A stretch of 64,000 bases of DNA. Origin: Phlebopus portentosus (taxonomy: Eukaryota > Basidiomycota > Agaricomycetes > Boletales > Boletinellaceae). The notes beneath the pieces were generated by a model that saw only the letters and a list, made by a program, of their open reading frames with translations, searched no databases and had not been told where the DNA came from. Location: the NCBI GenBank assembly GCA_037892935.1, contig JAYXKI010000002.1, positions 2,914,001 through 2,978,000 on the forward strand, given 5' to 3'. Shown piece after piece: positions 9,310-20,600 of the stretch (position 1 is its first letter; each line of letters opens with the position of its first letter). The translations under genes were made by a program, and so were the position numbers.

Positions 9310-10914
9310 TGTTAGGACCAGTATTTTCGGACGAGGTGGTTAGTCCGAGCGTACCGGAACAAGTCCCTGCTTCCTCCTTCTGACAATGTATAATTGGAGA
9401 GTAGAGTAGCGAAGGTTAGATGTACTACTAAGAAGCGAGCTATAGGCTCAAGCTTGACCCAGTAGTAGAGCAGAGGTTCAATCAAAGGGGTACAGTTATG
9501 ATTGAAAGTACAAAATAATTTTGCTGAGGGACAACACCCTGCTCAGCTGGCGCCTTAAATAAAGTTTCTACTGAATACTACCGACTACTAAATACTACCG
9601 ACCATGCCTCGTCATTGGTTAGGACAATGTGTTTCAGCTGGTGTCACTACTACTCTCTTGAGTCTGTAGTACCACTGACAACTCTGGTGGTGCTACCGAA
9701 ACTCCTGGTTGCACCACCAACTACTTCCTTCCCTATTAGGCAAGCCCTAATTTCCTTCCGTTCCGAAGAAGCTTTCCCCAGGCTTCTATCGATCTCCATT
9801 CCTATCACATGTTAATCCTTAACGCCAATCCTCCCACGAGAGACTTCTTCCCTGTGCCGCGATCTCGCTTCGCCGGCGCTCCGTTACTCCGGCCGAGCTT
9901 CTGCCGTTAGTCTTCCATCATGGGGCTGACCGTTATCTCGGGATTTGGAATCGGCAACCCCTGCCGATCATCGGAGATTAACCTCGGCGGCTGTGTAAAT
10001 TTAGCAGACACCCTTCTGTGCCTAGCCGCGATATCGATGTCGGAGAATTGTAGTCCGGTACCCGACGTTAACCTGTATCTTCTTCCCAGGTGATTCGTCC
10101 CGCGCCATTCGTCGACTGTAATAACCCCTTCTTCCGATCGTTCCCATGCTTCTAGCATTCGATCTGTTGCTTCTTCGATAAGACTTTCGACGTCCGATGG
10201 TGCCCTGTAATAGATTGGCCAATCGACTTCCACTGCAGTGTTTCGACACAAGGTCTGGTGACGATGCTGATTGATCCAAGCTCTCACGCCAACCTTCAGT
10301 GCATAGATATCCCTGTCGCCGAGCCATACAGATACCTCGTGGTCGTATGCGCTCATTCCGCGGTTTGGCAATGGTTGGTCAAACGTTCGTTCTGAGGGTC
10401 CGGGTTTATGCCGAATCTTGACATCGGCCCCTTCCCTAGTTACCAAGCGCTCCACGAAGTTCTTGAGGAGCCACTCCGAAAGAACCCAACTCCTCTGGTA
10501 TGCCAAATAGCAGTTTGTACAAACCAGGCTTTCATGAACAAAGCGTCTGGTTGCACTATGTCGATATCGTCTCTTCTGCAGGAGTTCCACGTATCTTGCG
10601 ATGTTCCGTTCTTCCATGTCCACATAGCTTCGCTCGGGTGGAGGAGTATGTCCAATATGCATTCCAGCTAGTCCTTGCTGTAAATCGTATGGGTCCTCCC
10701 TTTCGTCGCGTTCGTCTTCGTAATATCGTCGATCAGGTTCCTCTTGAATATATTCCACAGCGACCTCCCCAGGTCCTTGCTGTACTAGTGGGCGAGAATC
10801 GCCTCCACTATTCTGTCCTTGAAGCCTTTCGAAATGCTCTTGATTAGGCTGCATAATTCGGTGTGTAAAGCGTCTAATACCACGCCGCATTGTATATCCA
10901 CAATTTTCGTAACA
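9310..10914 (-). repeat. 3' LTR of A2
   Basis: 1605 bp, TGTTA...TAACA. Nearly identical to 32419-34023. U3, read on the minus strand, holds the 327-aa ORF; the presumed transcription start and short R/U5 lie at the low-coordinate end. Confidence 0.93.
9907..10890 (-). CDS. LTR-encoded protein of family A (327 aa), intact
   Basis: The complete ORF lies wholly inside the LTR (U3), 24 nt from the LTR edge. I do not recognise a family. It is charged and Arg/Glu-rich, with a single CxxC (ESLVCTNCYLAYQRSW), the segment WLLKNFVERLVTREGADVKI, and WLGDRDIYALKVGVRAWINQH; no signal peptide or membrane helix. The same ORF is intact in the other A2 LTR, nearly intact in A1 (one nonsense codon) and open in A3 apart from the element C insertion, so the frame is kept across copies. 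By position (last ORF, after integrase, in U3) it resembles retroviral LTR ORFs such as nef or sag; this is an analogy of place, not homology. Expression could come from the full-length RNA's 3' end or from the E-box array upstream. Confidence 0.8.
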   Translation of the reverse strand: MRRGIRRFTHRIMQPNQEHFERLQGQNSGGDSRPLVQQGPGEVAVEYIQEEPDRRYYEDERDEREDPYDLQQGLAGMHIGHTPPPERSYVDMEERNIARYVELLQKRRYRHSATRRFVHESLVCTNCYLAYQRSWVLSEWLLKNFVERLVTREGADVKIRHKPGPSERTFDQPLPNRGMSAYDHEVSVWLGDRDIYALKVGVRAWINQHRHQTLCRNTAVEVDWPIYYRAPSDVESLIEEATDRMLEAWERSEEGVITVDEWRGTNHLGRRYRLTSGTGLQFSDIDIAARHRRVSAKFTQPPRLISDDRQGLPIPNPEITVSPMMED

Positions 10915-10925
10915 TTCCTCCCCTT
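10915..10925 (-). other. Polypurine tract of A2 (plus-strand primer site)
   Basis: On the minus strand AAGGGGAGGAA directly precedes the LTR start TGTTACG. The same tract abuts the A1 3' LTR (8501-8511). This placement defines the true LTR edge and shows that the 327-aa ORF is inside the LTR. Confidence 0.85.
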
Positions 10926-11085
10926 AAGATCCACTTCGGACTGCAAGGAGAGTGTGGATCCCTTAATTGTGGTAGCCATAATCTTGCTGTTTCGTATTGT
11001 TGCTTCCTAGACCAGACCCTTCTTGTGTACTAGTGTCTTATTCCTCTTGCCTGGAATAAAACTCGTTCGAACAAAAGTGCGGCAG

Positions 11086-11179
11086 TCATGTGACTTAAAC
11101 ACTTCCTGTTTGGATGAGAGGGTGGCAATCACGTGATTGACGCTCAACCTGTTCTCAGAGAAAGGCGGCGGTCACGTGA
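11086..11179. repeat. 43-bp E-box repeats of A2
   Basis: TCATGTGA 11086-11093, TCACGTGA 11129-11136 and TCACGTGA 11172-11179, spaced exactly 43 bp. A2 lacks the fourth (outermost) unit present in A1, through a deletion next to GGAATAAA. They lie 200-290 bp before the LTR ORF start. Confidence 0.7.
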
Positions 11180-11373
11180 CACTTGCTCAATAACTCAAAG
11201 CCTCGCTGAGTGTCGGCTTCCAACATACTAGATGCTTCCCAACATGCTAGGAATAGTTTAACGACTTGTTCAGGTCAAATATGACCTCGATTAGTGTCGG
11301 TCCCAACTTACAAGGTACGTCCCAGTACGCTTGGAATAGTTTAACGACTTGTTCAGGTCAATTATGGGCCTTC

Positions 11374-13138
11374 CTAAGCCTCGCTGCACTCACTATCCGA
11401 GGAGTCAGCCCAAAACCAATCCTTGTATGAAGGATTCCCTTTTTCTTCTGGCAGATCCCATCTGCGAACCGGCAGTGCTTTGTTTCGAGTGAATGGCCTT
11501 TTTGCGGCTCTCCAATGACGCTTGTGCCATTCCGGATAACCGAAATCTCGCTGCTTGATACCTGTCTTGCTCTGGTATCTTCTTCTTCTAATTACCCTCT
11601 GAGCTACGGACTCTCCTAGTGCTGTCCTCAGGAACTCGTCATCTTCCTTCTTGATGTCGATTACTCTCTGCGTAGAGTCTATAATATCCGCGATCTTCTT
11701 TCTAGAGGGAAGATCTATCGTGTCCGGCCAACGATTCCTCTCGTGATACTCCCGCAATTTCTCTGGGGCATTGCGCAGCCCTTCTACAGGTTCCCAGGTA
11801 TTTTCTTCCTCCGGGTAGCCGAGCCATTTAACCTGATATTCCCATTTTCCGTGCCTTTTCCTCATGTCCCGGATCGCTTCAACCTCATACTCGGTTTCTC
11901 CAGCGATAACTTCTGGTGGTGGTCTTGTTCTTTGTGCCGGATCTTTTCTTTCTCGATAGGGAATCAACAGTCCTGCATAGAACACCGGGTGGATCCTTAA
12001 TTCCTTTGGAAGATCCAACTCGTAGTTGACTAGCCCATGCTTCGCGATGACTTGATAAGGTCCTAGGTTTCTATCCCCTAGCTTCCTAGTGGGAACTAGC
12101 AAGGTTAGATTCCGACCATCTAACATAACTTTATCGCCAACTTCGAATGACGGCATTGGGCCTCGGTGTCTGTCTGCGAATCTCTTCATCGCGTCTCGTG
12201 CCTTCTCCAGCGCCTTTGTTGCTTCTTCTTGATTCTTCTTTCGCATAGCCACATAGTCCTGTGTTCCTCGGATGGGAAGCTTGAATCCTAATTCCGGCTG
12301 AAATCCATACACCAATTCAAACGGTGTCTTGCCTGTACTAGAGTGAGAGCGACTATTATAGGCGAATTCTGCCATAGGTAGATGTTCGTCCCAATCGTCT
12401 TGCTGCAAGCTGGAATAGCAACGTAGCAGCTGTTCCATTTCTTGATTTACTCGCTCTGTTTGACCATCTGTTTGTGGATGATACGCCGTGCTAAGTTTCG
12501 TTTCAATTCCGAGGGCCTGGTTCACCTGTTCTGTAAACCGGCTAGCGAATTGAGGTCCCCTGTCGCTGATTACTGTCTTCGGAGTTCCGACCTTGCTGTA
12601 GACATGATTGATCATCAAGTCCGCAGTGGTCTTCGAGTTTGCATTTACTGTAGTAGGTATAAAAGTTCCCATTTTAGAGAATCTGTCTACCACCACTAGT
12701 ATCGCATTGTTTCCTTTGCTCGTCGTTGGAAGTCCGGTGACATAGTCCATGGTAATCTCGTCATAGGGCCTTGTCGCTATCTGCAAAGGTTGCAGCGGTG
12801 GTTGCACCTTTCCTCGTCGCGCTTTCGTCCTTTGGCACACGTCGCATGTGCGCACATATTCTTCGACCCATTCCCTCATCTTTGGCCACCAAACTCTTCT
12901 TTCCAGTTTGTCTATAGTCTTCTGTAACCCCGGGTGTCCTGACGCCGGTGCGTCATGGCACTGTCGTACAATTTCCTTCTTAACTTCTTCGTCTGGCGGG
13001 ATAACCAATTTATCATCCTTCCACCAATATCCTTCTTCGAACGTTCCGATTGCTGGCTCTTTGGATCGTTCATAGGCGTCTCGAATCTTCTCTCCCAGTT
13101 CAGGACCCCCTGTAAGCTCAAATACCCGTACTGTGCGC
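11374..13138 (-). CDS. A2 pol, 3' part: integrase and chromodomain
   Basis: Continuation of 25194-28724 after element B. Order: FEEGYWWKDDKLVIPP, zinc-binding HHCC (HDAPASGHPG...CDVCQRTKAR), catalytic core Asp (ITMDYVTG, codon 12747-12745), Asp (VISDRGPQF, 12564-12562) and Glu (GQTERVNQE, 12456-12454) with 35 residues between the last two, the GPY-like region (LGDRNLGPYQVI), then a chromodomain (EYEVEAIRDMRKR...EYQVKWLGYPEEENTWEPVEGL, roughly 11905-11740) and a basic tail. The chromodomain classifies family A as a chromovirus; in this group it guides integration to marked chromatin. All catalytic residues are present. The frame is broken only by element B at 13138/13139. Confidence 0.92.
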
Positions 13139-14766
13139 TGAAACTCCTGTGGACGTTCTGATGCCGGACAGGGAGTGTATAGTTCGAGGGGCTGCCCTAG
13201 AATACCTTCAAACGGTCAGCAGAGAATTACACCCGAGCTAAGGGCACGAAGGAGTGGAGGGAAATAGGGATAGACAATGGAAGGGCTTGGTGAGGACCGG
13301 GGATGTGAGGTGAGCGCTCGAGGAGGAATTCCGAGGGTAGGCTTCTCCCGAGATCGACGGTGGCGGTGCAAAGGCTAAATCGACTCTCCGGCTCAACTGC
13401 GAGCTCTGGACTAAAGCCGACTAACCCAAGGCACAAGAACTGAACTAACTAAGCTACGCTAGTCGAACCACCAACCCGAACGTGACTAATCGACTGTGCT
13501 AACACACTGGCAAGCGACTGCAGCCGATCTCACTCGTAGTCTAAAGTGTCGGAACGCGGCGTAACGATTCGAAACGCGATACGATGGACGAAAGACAATT
13601 GCTGAGTGTATCGAAATGTGATGCGAGGGATGGAGGTGCAAAACGATGACGGAAGGGGACTGAGAGAATCGAAGGATATGTGTGGGACGATGGAACCGAC
13701 CGTTTCCGATCGAAACGATGCGGAATAGCACCGGGCTGGTCTTGAGGAAGCGGAGAGTGGAAAGTCAAGAGGAAAGGGATGATATGGTGTCCTTTCCCGA
13801 CGACAATGGAGAGGAGAAGGTGTTGCGAGACCAAATGCGGGCGGCACGCAGAGTAACTGGGTTACGAGCGAAACCGGGCGAAACGGATCGAAACACGTGA
13901 GGGGGTCTTGTTTCGGGTGAGAGAAGATAGAGAAGCCTTTATACGATGACGGCGAACTATACGAACGCACGAACGGCTCTACTGCGAAGAGAGATCACCG
14001 ATCGACTGTACAGAACACGAAATGTCGTATATTAGACTATAGAGACGAGAGAGTCCACTACGAACAAGTAGACTAGAGGTCGAGAGGCTTTGAGACGATG
14101 TGAGAACTGCAAGCTAAGCTCCCACTCAGCTCCGACTAAGCTGTCCCTCTACTACGAGAGTCGTGCTATATTTATACTAAACGTCCAAGACTGAGCCTCC
14201 CAGCGGTCAGAGAACCTACGTCATAAAGAAAAGGGAACGCATATCGCTATCTACAAAGGAGAGGAGCGCATAGGAATGGTTTAAGGGACATATAGGTCAA
14301 AAGAAACAATACTAAGCATGTCTGGAACGAGAGCATAATGGATTAAAGGGGACGCATATAGAAAGGTCAGAAAATGTGCGGAACCTTCGGAACCGGGTCT
14401 CTTTGAGCGGAACGAAGCGGAACTCGGGGAAACGACTCGGAAGGGCTCTGGATAGCCTGACAAAGTAAGTCTGCGATGTTTAACAAAGGAGAGGGACTGA
14501 GGACGAGGTTGCAGGGTCAAATCTCTTTGTCTGGAACGCGGATCCGAGGTCCGGAGACTTGTGATCGACGCGTGCAAACTCGATGCCGTGATTCTCCCGT
14601 CTTGATGGCCGATCAAAGAACGGTGCACGTGCCATCTGGACTATGGCGTTCTTGCTAAGTCTACTCGTTCGAGCGAAACCAGTCGAAACCGAGCGAAACC
14701 AGTCGGAACACCGCGGAACTGGTCGTAACGACTCCGTACGTTCCCAAGCTTCTGACTTACTCTTCA
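13139..14766 (-). repeat. 3' LTR of element B
   Basis: 1628 bp, matched by 23566-25193. Contains exact 10-bp-phased arrays: CGAAAC/CGGAAC/CGTAAC starting at 14674, 14684, 14694, 14704, 14714 and 14724, and CGAAAC at 13869, 13879 and 13889. ORFs within (for example 13530-13970 minus) are identical in the two LTRs simply because the LTRs are, so I do not call them. Confidence 0.92.
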
Positions 14767-14894
14767 TCTCCCGGGTTCATGAAATAGTGACCGTCCGCGG
14801 TCACTCCCATCTCAATCCGACGCGTGGGAGTTTCGAAGCATAACGCGTCGCGTCCAAATTTTCTTCCGCTGTCATCTCTTCTTCATTCTCCAAC

Positions 14895-17186
14895 ATGTTC
14901 ACTTCCGAAGAAATCGTCGCGCTCTTGGGACCCATCAACTCCGATGACGACTGGAAGGCAGCGGTCGCGAAATTCGAGGCAGACGTCGCCTTGGCCAGGT
15001 CGGCAATGGATGAACTAGACCATGGCGTCACGACGGTAATTCTGCCGGATAAGACAAAACCGGTCGAATGGATCGCGCCTACAGGTTCGATGACGGTTCG
15101 GTGGTTGACGAATCCGGTGATGGAATCTTTGATGGATGGGTGGAAGGCAACCACGGTGCGTAAACCGCGCACTCTAATCAAGAATTTTTGTTAACGAAAT
15201 TCGACAGGCACGGAAGGAAGCGTTGGAGCAAGTCCGTCCCAAAGGAACGAAAGAAGTCTGGTCGGAGACGGCGTACTCCAACTACTGCGACACGGACGCT
15301 CTCCTACGGACGCTGTACTACGATCGACGGGAATTTTACGCCAGGATGGAGACCAAACGACGAGCTTTCTTCCGCAGACGCAGGGTTCCATTCCATCCTG
15401 CCTCGTTCGATTCGATTCGTGGGTTCTTCTTGGGCGAATCGTTCCCTCCAATGTTCCCGAAACCGCGCCCTGACATCGAAAAGGCTCTCGAGAACGTGAG
15501 AATGGAGAGCTCCAAGTTCCAACAAACGGCGAGGTTCACCGGCAACACGGACTACACGCGAGACGAAGCTGTCCGGAGTCACGTAGGTACTTCTTCTTGT
15601 CTATCATCTCCATCTAATCCTTCCTACAGCAAGCGTTCGAATATTGGGAGGATATCGAGCAACGACACCTTCGTGCAGGGCACATCCTTCGCATCGACAG
15701 GGTGAAATTGAGAACGGTCCGGCTCCTCTGGGAATACTACGGCTATTCCATCCTTCGTCGTCGGCTCTATCAACTCGTTCGTGCTCAGGAATCCGAAACG
15801 CAACAACAACAACAGCAACAACAACGATCCCAACAAGTGCTGTCTAAACCTTTCTCTCAACCGCAACAACAACAGCAGCAACAACTAATGCTGCCTGAAC
15901 CATTTCCTCTGCAACAACAACAACAGCAGCAACATCAAATGCTGCCTCAGGACGTCGATAGTCTAATGGAGGTTGATTCCGCTCCTCTCCAGGTCGAAAC
16001 TGGCGAAACGATTGAGGACGGAGAGGTCGCGGAACCGGTCGAAACGCTCGAAACCGGAGCGGAACGTTTGGAGGGGGCTAGCCGTTCTACACCCTTAACC
16101 TCACTCAAACCTACAATGCTCGAGATTGAGCTTCGCGAGAGTGAAAGACGAGAAGAAGAAGAACGCGCTGCTCAACGCGCCGAAATCTCCCGGATGGCTG
16201 CCGAAATCGAGGCCAACATGCGACGACGACTGGATGCAGGGACTCGCCGCGTTCGTGGTGTTCGGCAAGTGGTGGACTCGGACGAGGAGACTCCTGCGAT
16301 TCAGGAAAGTCCTGAGAGTCCTCCTCCTGGTCATCGGGGAGAAGACTCCGTTGTCATGAGTCCAGGCGACGGCGGAATGGATATCGGTGATGTGGGAATG
16401 GAGGCGAATGAGCCGTTTGAGGCGGACGCAAGCCTTGAAGAGATTCAGGCTCTCAATACCGCGAGCAACAACAACAACAGCAACAACAACAACAACAATA
16501 GCGGTACTGCTGCTGTTCCGCGCGAAACTGTCGAAACGCAAGCGAGACGCGTTTCTCCGGCACGGCGAGCGTCTTCTCAACCTGAGGCTGGTCCTTCTAG
16601 GATTCCGGCTAATGGTGGTGGTTCTGGTGGTGACGACAACGATAATGACGACGACGACGATGACGACGACGACGACGACGAACGATTGAGCGATGGGCGC
16701 GTTCGTCATCGGGTTCCGTGCGACCAGTGCCAGAAGCGTGGCCGTGATTGCGTGGGTCTTCCGCAGAGGACCTGCGCTCCGTGCTTGAAGCAGGCGAAGG
16801 GCTGTAGTCTAGCCACGAAGGGCAGGGCTGTAGCCGCGAAGCGTAAGGCAGCTCGGGAGGCGCGCGATCGGGAAGCAAAACGCCGGAAAGTCACGGCTCT
16901 GGCGGCCAGATCGGTGGGTGGTCGCGTCGAGCATGAAGCTCTGCAGCGGGAGGTCGGGGAATCCGAGCTGCAGTTCGTGCTGGCGCGGATGGATCACCGG
17001 GACAAGGTCCTGTCCCGGATGCTGAACGAATTCAGCGTCCTCGTAGCGCAGGCGCACGCGGATCGTCGTCTGCTGCTCGAGTTGGCTGGGGTGAAGACGG
17101 GGGAAGGTGAAGACGAGGAAGAGGAAGATAGAGGGGAAGTGGAGAGGGTTCGTCAGTCGAAGGGGAAAGGTAGGGCTCGGGAATAG
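14895..17186 (+). CDS. Antisense Zn(II)2Cys6-type zinc-cluster/coiled-coil protein of element B
   Basis: Three exons, 14895-15155, 15208-15582 and 15630-17186 (introns 52 and 47 nt, GT-AG), give 730 aa on the strand opposite gag-pol. N-terminal ~270 residues are helical and charged (FEYWEDIEQRHLRAG, LWEYYGYSILRRRLYQL). Then come Gln repeats, an Asn repeat and a long Asp run, and a cluster CDQC-x6-C-x7-CAPC-x6-C (residues 576-604: C576, C579, C586, C594, C597, C604), the spacing of Gal4-type binuclear zinc clusters. A basic stretch (KRKAAREARDREAKRRKV) and a C-terminal helix (LQFVLARMDHRDKVLSRML) follow, as in DNA-binding plus dimerisation modules. The gene starts 129 nt inside the 3' LTR and converges on pol (446-nt gap). 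The ORF is intact while pol is broken. The DNA-binding role is inferred from spacing only. Confidence 0.8.
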
Positions 17187-17631
17187 AGTATAATCGTCGT
17201 GTATGCTCTATGTCCTGGTCGGACTTTTGTAAAATAGAAAAAGAAAAGGACAAAAGAAAAAGAAAAATAACTTGTACTGTACATAGTTGTTTTTATAGTT
17301 AATTTATACGATTTTGTTTCGGTTTTTGTGAATTTTCGTGCGATCGAGCTAGACTGAGTGAAGGCTAGAAGAATAGATCAAAGAATTCAAGGAATAGGAT
17401 GAAAGGAAACTGATACGAAGTGAATTGAGGCGTTTCGCCGTCGTTCCGCTGTTTTGAACGGCGAAACCGTGCGGAACTGCGTATTAAGTAAAGTACACGC
17501 GTTAGATCCTATTGTGGATCACGCTAGCAGAGACGAAACTATAGAAGGAGAATTGGAAGATTAGAATTGATCAGAGGAGAGAGAGAGAATCGGAAATAAG
17601 TAAGGAGCATATATGAAGGAAAATGAATGAT
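17187..17631. other. Convergent spacer between zinc-cluster gene and B pol
   Basis: 445 bp with no gene. A/T-rich just after 17220 (AAAATAGAAAAAGAAAAGG...), likely 3' ends of both transcripts. It holds the motif cluster GTTTCG, GTTCCG, CGAAAC, CGGAAC at 17425-17480. Confidence 0.5.
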
Positions 17632-20600
17632 TTAATCGGAATTTTGGGACTCATCGTCAGGGAATTTCTCTGGCGAATCTTCTATTTCGGGTATGTCATC
17701 ATCTTCGTCCGATCCAATGAGCTTGGTCACCGGAACAGTCAAATGCGAACGCGGGAAGTACGGAACCAGGCGAAACGCTGCTATTCGGAGTTTCGAAACC
17801 GCTCCATCGAGTTCGGCGACGATATACGAACCGCCTTGGGTGCGTCGAACTACCACGTAGGGGCCTAAATAGCGGGGTTTCGTTTTACGATTGAGTTCCA
17901 TCTTGATACGCGTGTTTCGCAAGAGTACGAGGCTTCCTGGCTGAAAGTCGTAGTCCTTGATTCTATGCTTCTCCACCTCGGCGAACTGCTTCGCGTATGC
18001 ATGCCTTGCATTCATGACGAGTTTCGCAACGCGATCCAACTCTTCTGGACGTTTCTGGAGTTGTTTCGCACGTATTACGATGAGTTCCGACGTCGTAATT
18101 GGCGAATCGAGCGGCGGTGCTAGGTATGTTGCTTCTGCGAGGTCGAAAGGCAAAACTGCTTCGACTCCATGGGCCATGTAATACGGGGACATTCCTGTTG
18201 CTCTGTTGATCGTGATTCTTTCTGCCCAAAATACCGAGTCAGCGTGATCACTCCAACGCTTGTCATTACCGTCTGCAGCTTTAATCAAGGCTTCCTGTAC
18301 GTCGAAATGTCTGCATTCGACTAATCCATTTGCGCGTGAGTTGTATGACAAAATCCGAATGTGGTTGATGTGATACCGCGTCTTCAAGTAATCTAGCGCG
18401 GCAATGAATGGTGTGCCATTATCTGTAACGAGTTCGGGGCATGCTCCATATCAACACAAAAGGTTCTGGAAGATAAACTGGCCTACGGTCTTACCAGTTT
18501 CTTCACGAAGAAGTCTAAATTCGGGATACGCGGTTAACGAACAACGCGCATGCACGATATACCGGAATCCACTCGATTTCGGCATAACCTTCGAGTCAAT
18601 ATGGATGCGTTGAAACAGAGGGGCTACCTCCGGTACGTTCGGTGGGATAAGAATATTCTTCGTCTGGCGTATCTGGCACTCATGACAGGTGCGCACGAAA
18701 TACTTCACGTCCTGTCCTAAGGACGGCCACCAAAATCTCTCCAGCAGTCGCATTCGAGTGCAGAAAATTCCTTTGTGTCCTAGATCGTCGTGAGCTTGCT
18801 TGACTAGGTCCCATCTGCGTTTCGCTTCTATTACGACTTGGTGCCGGCCGTTCCGCGCTTTTCTCCACAGACGGCCTCCTTCACGAAGAAGTCAGCTGCG
18901 TACCTGATTAGCTTCGCATAGCCACTATCGCTAAGATTGTCTGGGCGTGTGAGATGCGTGATTAGCTTCGTGACGTCATCTAAGCGGCTATCCTTCCTTC
19001 TCGCGGATTCCGTAGAAGGAAATAGGTCCTTGGTCGCTGTTTCGCTAGGTGTTCCGCCCTGTTGCGCTACTTGGTATGTCGAAACCGGCTCTTCTATCGC
19101 AAAACCGTACGTTTCGTCTACCCAGTCTTCGTACGTTTCATCCGGAGGGGGGTCTTCTTCAGCTGCTCTTCGTCTGGATAATCCATCGGTACATCGGAAA
19201 TCGGCTGCTGGGATGTGTCTGAGCTTGAAACTGAAGAGAAGGATACCTGCGATCCATCTGTTAATGGTCGCATTGGGCTGCAGGTCGGGATTGTTGATCA
19301 TCCCCTTGATGTATGCTGCGTCCATTTCGACTACTAGATTCCGGACTCCGATGAGATACAGTCGCATCGCGTGCAATGCTCGAAATAAGCCGTATAACTC
19401 GATTTTCGGCTGTGAATACGATGCCTGGGTCTGATTCCAGTTAATAGAGCCGAAACGATTGATCCTTCGCCTTCCATCCGAGTGCTCTTGTCCTAAATAC
19501 CAACCAACTCCAATAATAGACGAGTCTACCGCCAATATTACTTCGTTGTCTGACGCGTAGTCGATTGCGCACAGCGCCGGGCAAATAATAACGGCTTGCT
19601 TTAGTTCGTCCATTGCGTTCTGTTCTTCGTCTGTCCACGCGAAAATCTGGTTCTTCCTTGTCATGCGGTACAACGGGCGAGCGAGTTTCGAATAATCCCT
19701 GACGAAAATCCGAAGGACTCCTACCGTTCCCAGAAATCCTCTGACTTCGGTCAGCGTTCTACATGGCGGCCAATCTCGTATCTTCTGTACTTTCGAATCG
19801 TCTGGCTCGCGTCCCTGGTACGTCAACTTGTGTCCAACGAATACGGCTGACTCCACACACGGAACCAACTTCTTTCCTGAAAACGTTCCTCCTACGGCCT
19901 TCATTCGCTGCAAAATTCTGTTCACATCGCATATATGCTCATACACGAAACGACGAATCTCGGAGTTTCCCGGTATGGTCTCGTACGAACCGTCTGGTAG
20001 CTCGTATCGCGATTTCGGACCTAAACCGGGCGCATCGTCTGCGAAAGGGTTCGTAACGTGCGGAATCTCGTCCTGAAGGATAAAGGCCACATCGTTATGC
20101 ATAATCTGCAAGGAATTGGTGTATCCCATTGGTAGAACCGTCATTCGAAATGTTCCCAAGGGTGTCTGAAACGTAGTAAGATCTCGAGATTGTTCGTCCA
20201 GCTTTCTTTGGTCGAATGCCACGAATAAATCCAACTCCGTGTAACAAGCTCGTCCACCACTGCTCTCCGCGATCGTTTCGACGTTCGGTGGTACTGCCGA
20301 GTCCTTGACCGTAACCGCATTAAGATCCTGCAAGTCGATAATGGATCGTAACGTTTCCTTGTCTTTCTTTACCAAGCAAAACCATCTAGATCGATACGAC
20401 GAATTCGACGGTTCAATAACCCCGTTGCGAATCTTCTCTCGAATAAGTTCGAGGGCCTTGTCATGAATTCCCGGGGGAATCGGAATGCTCTTGTGCTGCC
20501 ACGGTATATGCGGTATCGTGGGAATGCGTATCGGGTCGAAATACGTCGGATCGAGTGTTCCGCGTTCGGATTCGGTCCATGCTAATGCTTCTTCCTGCAA

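Noticed and set aside
9310..9830. Short LTR of ~0.5 kb with the 327-aa ORF as an internal gene, and tandem elements sharing one LTR
   Set aside because: PPT position, TGTTA...TAACA symmetry and the ACTCT duplication show the LTR is ~1.6 kb and includes the ORF; the apparent tandem arrays are nested insertions.
13530..13970. 146-codon ORF in the B LTR, identical in both LTRs
   Set aside because: Identity follows from LTR identity; composition is low-complexity S/P/F and there is no diverged copy to show constraint.
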